The position numbers and the translations under genes were made by a program. Positions 37,445 to 47,073 of a stretch of 64,000 bases of DNA are shown piece by piece. Where the stretch lies: the NCBI RefSeq assembly GCF_016623465.1, contig NZ_JAEDAJ010000007.1:62001-126000 (forward strand). Reading direction: 5' to 3'. Under the pieces are notes generated by a model. It saw nothing but the letters and a program-made list of their open reading frames with translations, was not told where the DNA came from and made no database searches. Position 1 is the first letter of the stretch. Each line of letters starts with the position of its first letter. Source of the stretch: Brachybacterium halotolerans (GTDB taxonomy: Bacteria; Actinomycetota; Actinomycetes; Actinomycetales; Dermabacteraceae).

Positions 37445-37459
37445 CGCGGATGTGACGTG
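37444..37459. promoter_or_regulatory. Shared 16-bp motif, copy A (wbpA / GT2 divergent region)
   Basis: GCGCGGATGTGACGTG, 15 of 16 bases identical to copy B at 39769-39784. It lies between the divergent wbpA and GT2 genes, 57 bases upstream of the plus-strand -10 TATCGT (37517-37522). Confidence 0.45.
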
Positions 37460-37570
37460 CTGTCTGGACGGGGCGCGCCCGGCGTGCGAGCGCGGGATCG
37501 TCCCCGGTGGACAGGGTATCGTCCTGGGCCTGAGCGCACCCAGCGCGGACGTCGTCCCGGGAGGAAGTGG

Positions 37571-38281
37571 ATGAGTGAGTCCCCCGACGGGACCGTCGAG
37601 CAGGCGGATCCGGGCGTCACCTCGACGTGGTTCGTCATCCCCCTGTTCAACGAGGCCCAGGTCATCGCCGACGTCGTCACCGAGCTGCGCCGCCGCTATC
37701 CGCTCGTGGTGTGCGTGGATGACGGCAGCCGCGACGGCTCCGCGGAGATCGCGGCCGAGGCCGGGGCGGCCGTGGTGCGTCACCCCTTCAACATGGGTCA
37801 GGGCGCCGCCCTGAAGACCGGCATCGACTATGCGCTGCGCGATCCCGCGATGCGCCAGGTCGTGACCTTCGACGCCGACGGCCAGCACCAGGTCGACGAC
37901 GCCTCCGCGATGATCGGCCTGCGCGAGCGCGAGGACGTGGACCTCGTGCTGGGGTCGCGCTTCCTCGACCAGCGCACGCGCCCGGGCCTGCTCAAGCGCC
38001 TCGTGCTGCGCGCGGCCGTGCGCTACACGAACCTCACCACCGGCGTGAGGCTCACCGACGCCCACAACGGTCTGCGCGTGATCGGCCGCGGCGCCTGCCG
38101 CCGGATCACCATCGAGCAGAACCGGATGGCGCACGCCTCCGAGATCGTCGAGGAGATCGGGAGGCTGCGCCTGAGCGTGCGCGAGCACCCGGTGCACATC
38201 CTCTACACCGACTACTCGAAGCAGAAGGGCCAGTCGATGCTCAACTCGGTGAACATCGTCATCGACATGCTCTTCCGCTGA
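37571..38281 (+). CDS. GT2 polyprenyl-phosphate-sugar synthase-like glycosyltransferase
   Basis: 236 residues, GT-A. FVIPLFNEAQVIADVV at the N terminus, VCVDDGSRDGSAEI, the metal motif in VVTFDADGQHQ, then GSRFLDQRTRPGLLKR. These are the hallmarks of the DPM1/GtrB group that moves a sugar to polyprenyl phosphate. It lacks the C-terminal membrane helices of GtrB, so it is the soluble type, and the DUF2304 protein across the divergent promoter may be its membrane partner. GGGAGGAAG gives a strong ribosome site 3 bases before the ATG. It ends 7 bases before the convergent LCP gene. Confidence 0.85.
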   Translation: MSESPDGTVEQADPGVTSTWFVIPLFNEAQVIADVVTELRRRYPLVVCVDDGSRDGSAEIAAEAGAAVVRHPFNMGQGAALKTGIDYALRDPAMRQVVTFDADGQHQVDDASAMIGLREREDVDLVLGSRFLDQRTRPGLLKRLVLRAAVRYTNLTTGVRLTDAHNGLRVIGRGACRRITIEQNRMAHASEIVEEIGRLRLSVREHPVHILYTDYSKQKGQSMLNSVNIVIDMLFR

Positions 38282-38288
38282 GCCCCGC

Positions 38289-39665
38289 TCAGTCCCCGGA
38301 CTTCGCGGTCGCGGTGCCGTCCTCGATCGAGGAGAAGAACTGCTTCGTCTCGGTCTCGTCGGTGAGGATCGCGACGCCCGAGTTGTTGGTCTGGTAGTTC
38401 TCGGTGACGATCGGGATCGACAGGTTCGTGCCGTCCTTCATCGAGCGGCGCATGGCCAGCCCCGCCCGTCCCAGGTCCACGAGGCCCGTGTGGTCGTCGG
38501 TCAGCAGGGCGCCCGAGCCGGCGCCGGCGAGCTTCGCCTGCGCGAAGGGGTTCAGCAGCACCGCCGGCGAGGTCACGCGGTCCATGAGCGCGGCGACGAA
38601 CTGCTGCTGGCGGGCCTGGCGGCCGATGTCGGCCGTGGGGTCGAAGTAGCGGGCGCGCACATAGGCGAGCGCCTGCTCCCCGCCGACGTCGTGGCAGCCC
38701 TTGGTCATCTTCAGCCCGGACTTCTTGTCGTCCACGTCCTTGTCGATGCACAGGTTCACGTGGCCCACGGCGTCCACGGTGTCCGTGACGCCGTCGAAGC
38801 CCACCTCGACGTAGTGGTCGATGGTCATCCCCGTGAACTCCTCCACGGTCTTGACCATGAGCTTCGGCCCGCCGAAGGAGTAGGCGGCGTTGAGCTTGTA
38901 CTTCCCGTGCCCGGGGATGTCCACGAGGGTGTCGCGCGGCAGGGAGACCAGGTACGACTTCCCGTTGGCGGCGCGGTGCAGGAGCATCATCGTGTCGGCG
39001 CGCCCGCCCTCGGTGCCGTCATCGGCGACGCTCTTGCCGCCGCGGGCGTCCGAGCCCGCGATGAGGTACGTCGTGCCGGGCGTGTCCGCCGCGCCCGAGA
39101 GCGCGTCGACGTGCTCGATCCGCGAGTTGGCCCAGAGGGCGAGTCCGGCGCCCCACCCCAGCACGATCACGAGCAACAGGGCGACGAGGGTCATGCCCAG
39201 CCGCATCGGCCGCGGGATGCGGGAGCGCCGACGGGGGCCGCCGGGCCGCTGCGGTCCGCCGGGCTGGTCCGGTCCCTGGGGGCCCGAGGGCGGGACGGCC
39301 GCGCCGCTGCCCGCGGAGCCGGCGCCCTCGTGGTGATGCACCGGGGCGGCCTGGCGGGAGGACGGACGGGACGGGGAGGCGGGGGAGGAGCCCTGCTGCG
39401 CGGAGGGGCCCTGCGGCGCCCTCTCGCTCACGGGGAGGGCTCGCGTGGGCTGCTCGGGCTGTCCGGTGCGTGCGCGCGAGGCGGGGCCGACGGCCTGGAC
39501 GCTGCTGCCGGCGCGGGCCCGCGAGCGCGGAGTGGGCCGGCGCGGTGCGCCGGGTCGTGGTGCGCGAGGGCGCGCGCCGCCGCGGGCGGGATCAGCGCGA
39601 GGGGTGTCCTCGAACGGGTCCTCCTGGTCGGAGGGGCGTGCCGAGCGTTCGTCCCGGTCGTCCAC
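38289..39665 (-). CDS. LytR-CpsA-Psr (LCP) family cell-wall glycopolymer ligase
   Basis: 458 residues. A long Pro/Arg/Gln-rich cytoplasmic head (about 1-150) is followed by one membrane helix (155-178) and the extracytoplasmic LCP domain. That domain shows YLIAGSDARGG, RADTMMLLH, VSLPRDTLVDIPGHGKYKLNAAY and QALAYVRARYFDPTADIGRQARQQ, including the conserved Asp and Arg residues. LCP enzymes transfer lipid-linked polymers such as arabinogalactan or teichuronic acid to peptidoglycan. Inside this locus it is the obvious attachment enzyme. GTG at 39665 has GGAAGG upstream. Divergent from the GlfT1-like gene, with copy B of the shared motif between them. Confidence 0.9.
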   Translation of the reverse strand: MDDRDERSARPSDQEDPFEDTPRADPARGGARPRAPRPGAPRRPTPRSRARAGSSVQAVGPASRARTGQPEQPTRALPVSERAPQGPSAQQGSSPASPSRPSSRQAAPVHHHEGAGSAGSGAAVPPSGPQGPDQPGGPQRPGGPRRRSRIPRPMRLGMTLVALLLVIVLGWGAGLALWANSRIEHVDALSGAADTPGTTYLIAGSDARGGKSVADDGTEGGRADTMMLLHRAANGKSYLVSLPRDTLVDIPGHGKYKLNAAYSFGGPKLMVKTVEEFTGMTIDHYVEVGFDGVTDTVDAVGHVNLCIDKDVDDKKSGLKMTKGCHDVGGEQALAYVRARYFDPTADIGRQARQQQFVAALMDRVTSPAVLLNPFAQAKLAGAGSGALLTDDHTGLVDLGRAGLAMRRSMKDGTNLSIPIVTENYQTNNSGVAILTDETETKQFFSSIEDGTATAKSGD

Positions 39666-39728
39666 GGGCAGGATCCTTCCGTCGTGTGCGCCGACGAGGG
39701 GGAAGCGGGGTCGGCGCGCGTGCCCGAC

Positions 39729-39734
39729 AGACTA
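39729..39734 (-). promoter_or_regulatory. LCP gene promoter -10 (TAGTCT)
   Basis: Minus-strand TAGTCT would start a leader of about 57 bases before the GTG at 39665. Copy B of the shared motif lies 34 bases further upstream, a usual place for an activator. Confidence 0.4.
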
Positions 39735-39768
39735 GCCCCGGGATCTCCGAGCGCCCAGCGGCTGCGCG

Positions 39769-39784
39769 GCGCGGACGTGACGTG
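39769..39784. promoter_or_regulatory. Shared 16-bp motif, copy B (LCP / GlfT1-like divergent region)
   Basis: GCGCGGACGTGACGTG. Within and after it, GTGAC (39777) and GTGGC (39788) are 11 bases apart. The plus-strand -10 TAGACT (39832-39837) starts 47 bases after the motif, exactly 10 less than for copy A, which would keep the same face of the helix. GGGTGAACAC (39809) recurs near copy C. Confidence 0.45.
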
Positions 39785-39898
39785 TTCGTGGCGCGCGCCC
39801 GGACGGCTGGGTGAACACGGGGCGCTCTCCGTAGACTTCGACGCACGCGGAGGCGCCGCCGTGACCTGCCCTTCGCCCGCAGACCCGGAGGAGACCCC

Positions 39899-40876
39899 GT
39901 GCAGGACGCCCCCATCACGCGAGACGCCGCGAGCAGCGGTGTGAGAGTCGTCGCGGTCGTCGTCACGTACAACCGCGCCGAGCTGCTCGAGTCCTGCCTC
40001 GATGCGCTCGCGGCGCAGGACCGTCGGCCCGACGCGGTCGTGGTCGTGGACAACGCCTCGACCGACGCCTCGGGGAGCGTGGCCGACGCCCACCCGATCG
40101 GGGCCGACGTGGTGCACCTGCACGAGAACGTCGGCGGAGCCGGCGGCTTCGCGACCGGCATCGCCCGCGCGCTCGAGCAGCACCGCGCCGACTGGGTGTG
40201 GCTCATGGACGACGACACCATCCCGCGGCCGGGCGCCCTGGCCGCCCTCACGGACGCGATCGACGCCTCTCCCGCGCGTCTGTCCGTGCTGAGCTCCCGG
40301 GCCGTGTGGACCGACGGCCGTGCCCACCCCATGAACCTGCCGCGCCTGCGCGTGGGCGCGAGCGCTCAGGAGCGGGCCGATGCGCAGGCCGCCGGCGGGT
40401 ACCCGATCCGCACCGCGAGCTATGTCTCGGTGCTCCTGCGGGCCGAGGACGTGCGCCGCCTGGGCCTCCCGCACGCGGGCTACTTCATCTGGTCCGACGA
40501 CTTCGAGCACACGGGCCGCCTGCTGCGCCGCGGGCGCGGCATCCACGTCCCCGCCTCCGTCGTCGAGCACCGCACGAAGGTCTTCGCCAACGCGCAGGCC
40601 TCCCCGGGCGACCGCTTCTACTTCGACGTCCGCAACCGCCTGTGGGCGCTCACCCGCACGCGGTCGTTCACCCTCTGGGAGCGCGCGATGTACGGCGGGA
40701 GCACCGTGCGCGGATGGCTGCGCCAGCTCGTGCGCCATCCCGAGCTCGCCCGCGTCGGCGCTCGCGGTCTGCGCGACGCCCTGCGCGGAGGCCCCCGCCC
40801 CGGCGCACAGGTCCTCGACCAGGACCCCGGGGCGGCGTCCTCGATCGCCCGCGTCGAGCGGTCCGCCGGGCGATGA
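39899..40876 (+). CDS. GT2 glycosyltransferase, GlfT1-like (galactofuranosyl/rhamnosyl type)
   Basis: 325 residues, GT-A. VVAVVVTYNRAELLESCLDAL, VVDNASTDASG, the HENVGGAGGFATGI block, the metal motif in WLMDDDT, and the catalytic region YFIWSDDFEHTGRLLRRG are in GlfT1/rhamnosyltransferase order. GlfT1 adds the first galactofuranose units of mycobacterial galactan. Here, 1 kb from glf and a GlfT2-like gene, a galactofuranose starter role is attractive but not proven. GTG at 39899 has GGAGGAG 5 bases upstream. Coupled to the next gene by ATGA. Confidence 0.8.
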   Translation: MQDAPITRDAASSGVRVVAVVVTYNRAELLESCLDALAAQDRRPDAVVVVDNASTDASGSVADAHPIGADVVHLHENVGGAGGFATGIARALEQHRADWVWLMDDDTIPRPGALAALTDAIDASPARLSVLSSRAVWTDGRAHPMNLPRLRVGASAQERADAQAAGGYPIRTASYVSVLLRAEDVRRLGLPHAGYFIWSDDFEHTGRLLRRGRGIHVPASVVEHRTKVFANAQASPGDRFYFDVRNRLWALTRTRSFTLWERAMYGGSTVRGWLRQLVRHPELARVGARGLRDALRGGPRPGAQVLDQDPGAASSIARVERSAGR

Positions 40877-41751
40877 GCGCGACCACCCCGTCGGACGGCC
40901 CCGTTCCGTCGGACCGGCCCGTCGCCCGCGACGTCACCGTGCTCATGCCCGTCTGGCGCGGCGACAGGGCCGATCGCTTCGCGGCGGCCGTCGCCTCCGC
41001 GACCACCCAGCAGACCCTCGCGCCGGCCGAGCTGCTGCTGAGCATCGACGGGCCGCTGCCCCCCGAGCTCGACGTCGTCGTCGCCGCGATCGAATCCGGC
41101 GAGCACGGTCCCGCCCGGGTGCTGCGCGCCGAGGACCACCAAGGCCTCGCCCTCACCCTCCAGCGCGGCCTCGAGGCCGCGGACACGGCGCTCGTGGCCC
41201 GCGCCGACGCCGACGACCTCTGCCGCCCCGAGCGCCTCGCCCTGCAGGTCGGCGCGATGCAGGAGGACGGCCTCGACCTGCTCAGCGGCACCCTCCAGGA
41301 GTTCTCCGACGCGGTGCCCGTCGGCACCGGCCCTCTGCGCACGCGGCCGCTGACGCACGCCGAGATCCTCGCCTACCTCCCGCGCCACAGCCCCTTCCAG
41401 CACCCGGCGGTGATGATGCGCCGCGAGGCCGCGCTCGCCGTCGGCGGCTACCTCGAGCTCGACCACCTCGAGGACTACTGGCTGTGGGAGCGCATGCTGC
41501 TGGGCGGGGCGCGCAGCGCGAACCTCCCCGAGGTGCTCGTGGACTACCGGGTCGACGAGGACCTCTTCGCCCGCCGCGGCGGCGCCCGCATGTTCCGCTC
41601 GGACCTGCGCCTGCAGCGCACCTTCCTGCGCGACGGCATCACCACGCCGTCCGGGGCGGCGGTGAACCTCGCGCGCCGCGGGGCCTACCGCTTCGCGCCC
41701 GGCTGGATGCGCCGGCTGGGGTACCGCCTGCTCGTGGAGCGCATGCACTGA
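40873..41751 (+). CDS. Glycosyltransferase family 2
   Basis: 292 residues. VTVLMPVWRGDRADRFAAAV opening, LLLSIDGPLP, the metal motif in ALVARADADDLCRPERL, and HSPFQHPAVMMRREAALAVGGY followed by DYWLWERML on the acceptor side. This is the pattern of GT2 enzymes such as capsular or amylovoran-type galactosyl/glucosyl transferases. It starts inside the stop of the GlfT1-like gene. The last bases of the gene overlap copy C of the shared motif, so it is the last gene before the glf promoter. Donor unknown. Confidence 0.78.
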   Translation: MSATTPSDGPVPSDRPVARDVTVLMPVWRGDRADRFAAAVASATTQQTLAPAELLLSIDGPLPPELDVVVAAIESGEHGPARVLRAEDHQGLALTLQRGLEAADTALVARADADDLCRPERLALQVGAMQEDGLDLLSGTLQEFSDAVPVGTGPLRTRPLTHAEILAYLPRHSPFQHPAVMMRREAALAVGGYLELDHLEDYWLWERMLLGGARSANLPEVLVDYRVDEDLFARRGGARMFRSDLRLQRTFLRDGITTPSGAAVNLARRGAYRFAPGWMRRLGYRLLVERMH

Positions 41752-41760
41752 CGTGACCTG
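41745..41760. promoter_or_regulatory. Shared motif, degenerate copy C (upstream of glf)
   Basis: GCACTGACGTGACCTG, 13 of 16 bases identical to copy B. It overlaps the stop codon of the preceding glycosyltransferase and lies 184 bases before the glf start. Confidence 0.3.
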
Positions 41761-41783
41761 AGCCTCGCCCGCCCCGACGTCGG

Positions 41784-43104
<1,321 letters not shown>

Positions 43105-43149
43105 ACGATCAGCCGCGCCCCTGAGTGGCCGGCCGGGAGGACCCCCACA

Positions 43150-45267
43150 GTGAGCATCACCAGCACCCCTGCGACAGCCATGCCCTCCTCCGCGGAGGAG
43201 GCCGACGGCACGAACACCCCGTCGACCCCGCAGCGCGTGATCCAGCGGCTCATCATGCCGCTCGTGCCGACGCCGGACATCGTGCCCCTCTACGTCGAGT
43301 CCCACACGGCCCGCTCGGGCATCTCGACGGCCTCCTTCGGCCTCGGCGGCGAGGAGGAGGAGACCCACGAGGCCGCCGCCCCCAGCGCGGAGAACCCGAC
43401 CACGGACGTCGACGAGCTCAGCGCGCGCCACAGCATCGAGGTCGGCCCGCACTCGGTGCGCTCGTTCGGCACGTACTTCAACGCCTTCCCCGCCGGCTAC
43501 TGGCGACGCTGGACGCCCGTGCGCTCCGTGCGGCTCACGGTGAGCACCTCCGGCAGCGGCCAGGTCATCGTCTACCGCTCGAACGCGCGCGGAGCGATCC
43601 AGCGCCACGAGTTCCGCACGGTGCGCGAGAACACGGAATCGGTCTTCGAGCTGCCGCTGACGGCCTTCGGCGACGGCGGCTGGTACTGGTTCGACGTGAT
43701 CGCGGGGGCGGACCCCGTCGCCGTCGTGAACGCCCAGTGGACCGCCGACGCCGACCTCGCCCGCACCGAGGGCACCTTCTCCATCGGCATGACCACGATG
43801 AACAAGGTGTCCTACTGCCTGGACAACATCGGCCTGATCAGCCGCGACGACGACCTGCGCGAGCGGCTGGACGCCATGTACGTCGTCGACCAGGGATCCG
43901 ACCGTCTCAGCGACCACGAGGAGCTCGCGCCGCTGCAGGCGGCGATGGGCGAGCAGCTGCAGATCATCGAGCAGGGCAACATCGGCGGCTCCGGCGGCTT
44001 CTCGCGCGGCATGTACGAGGCGGCGACCAACGGGCGCTCGACCTATGTCATCAACTGCGACGACGACATCGACATCGAGCCCGAGTCGCTGCTGCGCATG
44101 CTGACCTTCGCGGACTTCACGACCACGCCCATGCTCGTGGGCGCGCACATGTTCGACCTGAACAACCGCTCGGTGCTGCACGCCTTCGGCGAGGGCGTCG
44201 ACCCGTGGGCGATCCAGCCGCGCGTGGTCAGCCCCGGAGGACGCCTCGGCCACGACTTCGGCTTCGAGCCGCTGCGCTCGACGCCGTGGCTGCACCGCCG
44301 CGCCGACGTCGACTACAACGGCTGGTGGACCTGCCTGATCCCCACCGAGACCGTGCGCGCGATCGGCCTCAGCCTGCCCGTGTTCATCAAGTGGGACGAC
44401 GCCGAGTACGGGCTCCGCGCGAAGGCCGCCGGCTACCCGACGGTGTCCCTGCCCGGCGCCGCGGTCTGGCACATCACCTGGACCGACAAGAGCGATGCCC
44501 TGGACTGGCAGGTCTACTTCCACGAGCGCAACCGCATCATCACCGCGCTCCTGCACTCGGTCTACGAGCGCGGCGGCCATGTGATCACCGAGTCGCAGAG
44601 CATCGACTTCAAGCACATGATCTCCATGCAGTACTACACCGAGTCCGCGCGGCTGATGGCGCAGGAGGACGTGCTGCGCGGGCCCGACGGCCTGCACGAC
44701 CAGATCGGGACCAAGCTGCCCGAGCTGCGCGCGATGGCCAAGCAGTACGACGATTCCGCGACGCTCACCGACGCCCAGCAGTTCCCGGCCGTGCGCATGG
44801 CCAAGCCCCCGCGCAAGGGCCGCGGATTCGCGCCGCCGCGCCGCTCCCGGCTGCCGCTGTGGGCCGCGCGCACGATGGCCCGGCAGATGTTCGCTCCGCC
44901 GCGCGAGACCTCGCGGCTGCACCCGCAGGCCGAGATCCCGCACCTGGACGCGAAGTGGTGGACGCTCAGCCACTACGACAGCGCCGTGGTCTCCAACGCC
45001 GACGGCACGAAGCTCGCCTGGTACAAGCGCCGGCCCGATCACGTGCGGGAGATGCTCACCCGCAGCCTGCACACCCATGCGGACCTCTACCGCCACTGGA
45101 ACGACCTGCGTCGTCAGTACCGTCGGGCCGCCGCGGAGCTCACCTCCTTCGAGGCCTGGGAGAGGACCTTCGCCGCGAACCCCGCTCCCGTGAGGGCGCA
45201 GGACGCGCAGGAGAAGACGACGGAGACGGAGAAGGACTCGGGGTCGGCGAGCGAGCCCGTCGCCTGA
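43150..45267 (+). CDS. glfT2: Galactofuranosyltransferase, GlfT2-like
   Basis: 705 residues. N-terminal beta-sandwich region (about 100-210), then a GT-A domain and a helical C terminus. DDD at 304-306 (INCDDDIDIE), WDDAEYG at 415-421 and His441 (AVWHITW) correspond to the metal site, catalytic Asp and metal His known in M. tuberculosis GlfT2 (DDD 256-258, D372, H413, recalled). GlfT2 builds alternating beta-1,5/1,6 galactofuran. The N-terminal 95 residues include an acidic, low-complexity insert that GlfT2 does not need. GTG at 43150 follows GGGAGG by 10 bases. Together with glf, it implies a galactofuranan or side chain. Confidence 0.88.
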   Translation: MSITSTPATAMPSSAEEADGTNTPSTPQRVIQRLIMPLVPTPDIVPLYVESHTARSGISTASFGLGGEEEETHEAAAPSAENPTTDVDELSARHSIEVGPHSVRSFGTYFNAFPAGYWRRWTPVRSVRLTVSTSGSGQVIVYRSNARGAIQRHEFRTVRENTESVFELPLTAFGDGGWYWFDVIAGADPVAVVNAQWTADADLARTEGTFSIGMTTMNKVSYCLDNIGLISRDDDLRERLDAMYVVDQGSDRLSDHEELAPLQAAMGEQLQIIEQGNIGGSGGFSRGMYEAATNGRSTYVINCDDDIDIEPESLLRMLTFADFTTTPMLVGAHMFDLNNRSVLHAFGEGVDPWAIQPRVVSPGGRLGHDFGFEPLRSTPWLHRRADVDYNGWWTCLIPTETVRAIGLSLPVFIKWDDAEYGLRAKAAGYPTVSLPGAAVWHITWTDKSDALDWQVYFHERNRIITALLHSVYERGGHVITESQSIDFKHMISMQYYTESARLMAQEDVLRGPDGLHDQIGTKLPELRAMAKQYDDSATLTDAQQFPAVRMAKPPRKGRGFAPPRRSRLPLWAARTMARQMFAPPRETSRLHPQAEIPHLDAKWWTLSHYDSAVVSNADGTKLAWYKRRPDHVREMLTRSLHTHADLYRHWNDLRRQYRRAAAELTSFEAWERTFAANPAPVRAQDAQEKTTETEKDSGSASEPVA

Positions 45268-45274
45268 GAGCTGT

Positions 45275-46888
45275 TCACTCGTCGGGGTCGGGGTCGGGGT
45301 CGGGGTCGGACTCGGACAGCGCATCGACGACGTCCCGCAGACGGAATCCGAAGCCGGCGGTCGTCGGCGCGATCCTCGTGTCCCCCTCGCCCCACTGGTA
45401 GCGAGGACCGCTCTCGCCGTCCCGCACTAGCGGGTGCTCCGGCTCCAGCGGGACGATGACCGCCTGCTCGAGCACGTGCGGCCAGTACGCCTGGACGGGC
45501 GTCCCCGTGGAGTCGAGCACATCGAAGCGCGGACCGTCGGTCGGCGCATGCGGCGCCGATGCTCGCGCCGGCCGGATCATCAGCCCGCCCTCGTGGACGA
45601 GCACGTGATGGCGCCGGCACAGCAGCACGAGGTTCTCGATGTCTGTGCCGCCGCCGCTCGACCAGGGCGCAAGGTGGTGGGCGTCGAGGTGCCTCGTCTG
45701 ATGGCAGCCAGGGAAGCCGCACGTGCGCTGGGCGACGCGCAGGGCGCGCCGCTGTGCGCGGGATGCGAGACGGCGAGTGCGTCCCAGGTGCAGGATCTCG
45801 CCGTTCTCACCGGTGACCAGCAGGGCGATCAGCCCTGTGCAGGCAAGCCGCTGCGCCGTGGCGGCCTCGAGGGGCCCCGCACCCACGATCTCGCAGCGGT
45901 TCCGGAGGGGAGGGGACGCGGCGGACGCATCAGGGCGGGTGGCTGAATGCGTACCGGCGTCTGTCGCAGGCGTTCCCGCGGGAACGTCACCGACTGCCAG
46001 GACTGTCAGATCCCGAGTGGGCTCCGAGCGGTCTGGTCCGACGGACCCCTCGTGCAGTTCCGATCCCCGAGGGTCCCCGGACACCAGCATGTCCGGTGTC
46101 GCATGGACGACGACGAGATGCCGGTCCTCGCCGCTGCGGTCGGAGGGCGTCGTGTCGAGGTAGGCGCGGGCCATGTCGACGAGGGCGTCGGCCCGGGTCT
46201 GCTCGATGATCGGCGGGACATCCTGTTCGGCGTCCGCGGGAACGTCGCCTGCGTCCTGCTCGCGCTGCGTCGCGAGGTCGAGCGCCGCGACGACCTCCGC
46301 GCCCACCTCGGCGGGCAGGACCGCGCGGACCTCGATCATCCCGTCCTCCCGCATCCGCCACGAGGCCTCGCGGCGGGCTTCCTGCGGGATCCGCGTGCCC
46401 TCCGCGGCCCGGTATGCGCGCAGCGCAGAGGCGAGCTGCGCGGCCGTCATCTCCCGCGCGAGCAGCACCAGCGTCTCCTCGTCGACGAGGCCCGCCACGC
46501 GGGTCATCTCCCGCACCTTGGAGAAGGACAGGCGGCCCCGGGCGAACTCCTCGTGGGTCAGCGGCATCCCGCGCAGCGCCCGGGCGACCCGCACGTGCTC
46601 GCGGGCGGTGCCGGGCGTCATCGAGCACGTCCAACCCAGCCAGTGCGCGAGCGACTTCACGCCCACGTACCAGCGGGTCCCCTCGCCCGCGTCGAACTCG
46701 CCGATGAGGTCCAGCAGCGCGCACTCGGCCTCCGCGACGTGCGCGGCATGCGCCTGGATCCGGGTCGCGAGCTCCTCGGCCTCCGCGTCGTCGAGCAGGC
46801 GGGGGCCGTCCTCGGGCGGCACCGTGCCACCGCTCCCGCCGCTCTCAGCGCTGCTCGCTGCGGGCGGTCCCTCCATCACCGTGCTCAT
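45275..46888 (-). CDS. DUF222 / HNH endonuclease domain protein (13E12-type)
   Basis: 537 residues. The N-terminal and middle part is a DUF222 domain (EFARGRLSFSKVREMTRVAG, MTAAQLASALRAYR). A C-terminal HNH domain shows CGFPGCHQTRHLDAHHLAPWSSGG and ENLVLLCRRHHVLVH. Such proteins are repeated in many actinobacterial genomes; the function is unknown, with a nuclease likely. The very end is a run of Asp-Pro pairs coded by 6-base repeats. ATG at 46888 is preferred (GAGGGGG 5 bases upstream); GTG at 46891 is an alternative. It interrupts the envelope genes without visible mobile-element ends. Confidence 0.87.
   Translation of the reverse strand: MSTVMEGPPAASSAESGGSGGTVPPEDGPRLLDDAEAEELATRIQAHAAHVAEAECALLDLIGEFDAGEGTRWYVGVKSLAHWLGWTCSMTPGTAREHVRVARALRGMPLTHEEFARGRLSFSKVREMTRVAGLVDEETLVLLAREMTAAQLASALRAYRAAEGTRIPQEARREASWRMREDGMIEVRAVLPAEVGAEVVAALDLATQREQDAGDVPADAEQDVPPIIEQTRADALVDMARAYLDTTPSDRSGEDRHLVVVHATPDMLVSGDPRGSELHEGSVGPDRSEPTRDLTVLAVGDVPAGTPATDAGTHSATRPDASAASPPLRNRCEIVGAGPLEAATAQRLACTGLIALLVTGENGEILHLGRTRRLASRAQRRALRVAQRTCGFPGCHQTRHLDAHHLAPWSSGGGTDIENLVLLCRRHHVLVHEGGLMIRPARASAPHAPTDGPRFDVLDSTGTPVQAYWPHVLEQAVIVPLEPEHPLVRDGESGPRYQWGEGDTRIAPTTAGFGFRLRDVVDALSESDPDPDPDPDE
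45281..45310. repeat. 6-bp tandem repeat (GTCGGG)x5 coding an Asp-Pro tail
   Basis: Four perfect GTCGGG units and a fifth ending in A. Read on the minus strand they code alternating Asp and Pro at the end of the DUF222/HNH protein. A six-base unit keeps the frame, so the number of pairs can vary between strains. Confidence 0.8.
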
Positions 46889-47073
46889 CACGACCCCCTC
46901 GTCGCCGTCCGTCGATTGCCGTCCCGACCGTGAACCACGCAGGCCCCGCGGGACGACCAGACCTCAGCACATCACGAGGGTGGGACATTCCGGACAGGCA
47001 TGCGGAGGATGTGGACGACGGGGGAGTGGGGAGGAACGGCGGGCCCCGACGGCGAGGGAGGGGGCGGAGGCGA

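Noticed and set aside
45275-46888. DUF222/HNH gene as an insertion sequence or mobile intron
   Set aside because: No inverted repeats, target duplications, transposase or reverse transcriptase nearby; DUF222/HNH genes are dispersed chromosomal genes in actinobacteria.
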